This document shows positions 63,313-64,000 of a stretch of 64,000 nucleotides of DNA, piece by piece. The DNA comes from DASTPP01 sp035762175 (GTDB taxonomy: Bacteria; Myxococcota_A; Polyangia; Polyangiales; Polyangiaceae): the NCBI GenBank assembly GCA_035762175.1, contig DASTPP010000374.1, positions 124,001 through 188,000 on the forward strand, in the 5' to 3' direction. The number at the start of each line of letters is the position of its first letter. Position 1 is the first letter of the stretch. The notes under the pieces were generated by a model that saw only the letters and a program-made list of their open reading frames with translations, had not been told where the DNA came from and did not search any database. The translations under genes and the position numbers were made by a program.

Positions 63313-64000
63313 CTGGTTCGACGAGGCCAAGCGCGACGTCAAGGCGGCGCTCACCCACCTGGGCAAGGAAGGCCTGCCGCGCTCGCTCGGCCTGCGCTTC
63401 CGGAAGGAGGGGCCGCGGGTGTGGGTCAACTGCCCGTGGCATGCCGACGAGAACCCCTCGGCGACCCTGTCGATCGGCGAAGAGGGCACGCTCCGGCTTC
63501 ACTGTTACTCGGGGTGCGGCGGCCGGTCGGGCGACGCGCTCGACCTCGTCGCGCACGCCCGCGGCCTCGACATCAGAACGCAATTTCAAGAGACCGTGGC
63601 CGAGGGCGCCGGCGTCGCCGGGCTCTACGAGCTCGAGGCCCGGCTCTGCGAAGAGCTGGGGCGCCCCCGCCCCCCGCCGCGGAAGCGCCGGCCGGCCCCG
63701 GTGGCGCCGGCGCCCGGGCCCCTCGAGCCCGCCCGGCCGCGGGGCTACCCGCCGCCGGGCGAGGTCAAGGCGCTCTGGGACGCGGCGCGCGCCCTCGTCG
63801 ACTACCGACAGGTCGGCGAGTTCGAGCAAGAGACCGTCGTCGCCGACCCCGAGGCCAACGCGCTGCTCGAGGGCCGGGGCCTGTCGCCCGAGGCCGTGAC
63901 CGACCTCGACCTCGTGCGCGTCCTCGTGCCCGACGTGCCGCTGCCCCGGTGGGCCAGCTACCAGGGCGAGCGCCGCGCGCCGGCGCCGTGGACCGAGACG
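63305..64000 (+). CDS. CHC2-type DNA primase, 3' end beyond the window
   Basis: A frame open from the GTG at 63305 to the window end (232 codons) reads MDSWFDEAKRDVKAALTHLG, then a zinc domain with ligands C43, H46, C67 and C71 (NCPWHADENPS and HCYSGCGGRSGD). The C-x3-C spacing is the form found in phage and plasmid primases. A basic Pro-rich linker follows. The TOPRIM or polymerase domain would lie outside the window. It is the last visible gene of the coupled rightward operon and marks it as a replication module. Confidence 0.8.
   Translation, partial: MDSWFDEAKRDVKAALTHLGKEGLPRSLGLRFRKEGPRVWVNCPWHADENPSATLSIGEEGTLRLHCYSGCGGRSGDALDLVAHARGLDIRTQFQETVAEGAGVAGLYELEARLCEELGRPRPPPRKRRPAPVAPAPGPLEPARPRGYPPPGEVKALWDAARALVDYRQVGEFEQETVVADPEANALLEGRGLSPEAVTDLDLVRVLVPDVPLPRWASYQGERRAPAPWTET

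Overview
The window is extremely G+C-rich. Genes are packed tightly, most neighbours on one strand overlap by one to four bases (ATGA, GTGA or TGATG junctions), and many predicted lipoproteins are present. Together with a DcaP-like porin, an S46 peptidase, a PP2C phosphatase, a zinc-ribbon protein and a MalT-like regulator, this suggests a free-living Gram-negative chromosome, most likely Myxococcota. The assignment is inference; no rRNA or other marker confirms it.

Positions 1-19,400 are ordinary chromosome: a glycosyltransferase, a PLP decarboxylase, an AI-2E-family exporter, an HtrA-like lipoprotein protease, a PP2C phosphatase, an S46 peptidase, a phosphodiesterase/phosphatase, a GNAT protein, a zinc-ribbon protein, a GGDEF response regulator and a VanW protein. 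Positions 19,400-22,800 are a decay zone: an imperfect palindrome, a 21-bp minisatellite, an exonuclease/phosphatase-family pseudogene with a TGA in place of a Trp codon, a truncated nucleotidyltransferase that meets it at an apparent deletion scar, and a 45-bp perfect inverted repeat.

Positions 22,800-33,750 hold a probable organic-acid uptake and activation group on the minus strand: acyl-CoA ligase, CoA-transferase, DcaP-like porin, GntP-type permease and a large MalT/AfsR-type ATPase regulator. Positions 35,177-44,645 hold the most unusual system: a minus-strand set of seven genes encoding a catalytically degenerate Nudix/winged-helix (NrtR-like) regulator, a zinc alcohol dehydrogenase, a glutamine-dependent asparagine synthetase-like amidotransferase, a one-module NRPS-like protein (adenylation, carrier, thioester reductase), NadR (NMN adenylyltransferase/ribosylnicotinamide kinase), a SAM methyltransferase and a 2OG-Fe(II)-type dioxygenase. 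A clear promoter with an operator dyad in its spacer precedes the regulator. I read it as an NAD-linked specialised-metabolite cluster.

Positions 44,786-54,700 are housekeeping: PPK2, thioredoxin, glycogen synthase, Lgt, a MutY with a long Lys/Ala-rich tail, a dnaE2 gene broken by two in-frame stop codons, and a TerB-like protein. A structured, possibly 6S-like RNA with a terminator and a tRNA-Leu(CAG) follow.

From 55,452 to the right edge lies an integrated phage-like or satellite element. Its tyrosine recombinase gene ends inside the tRNA-Leu. A leftward operon carries small unknown proteins, an excisionase-like HTH protein and the integrase; a tandem-HTH repressor and a Cro-like protein face each other; a rightward, tightly coupled operon ends in a CHC2-type DNA primase that runs off the window. 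Matching ATTGG-N4-CCAAT operators lie at the rightward and leftward promoters. The right end of the element is not in the window.
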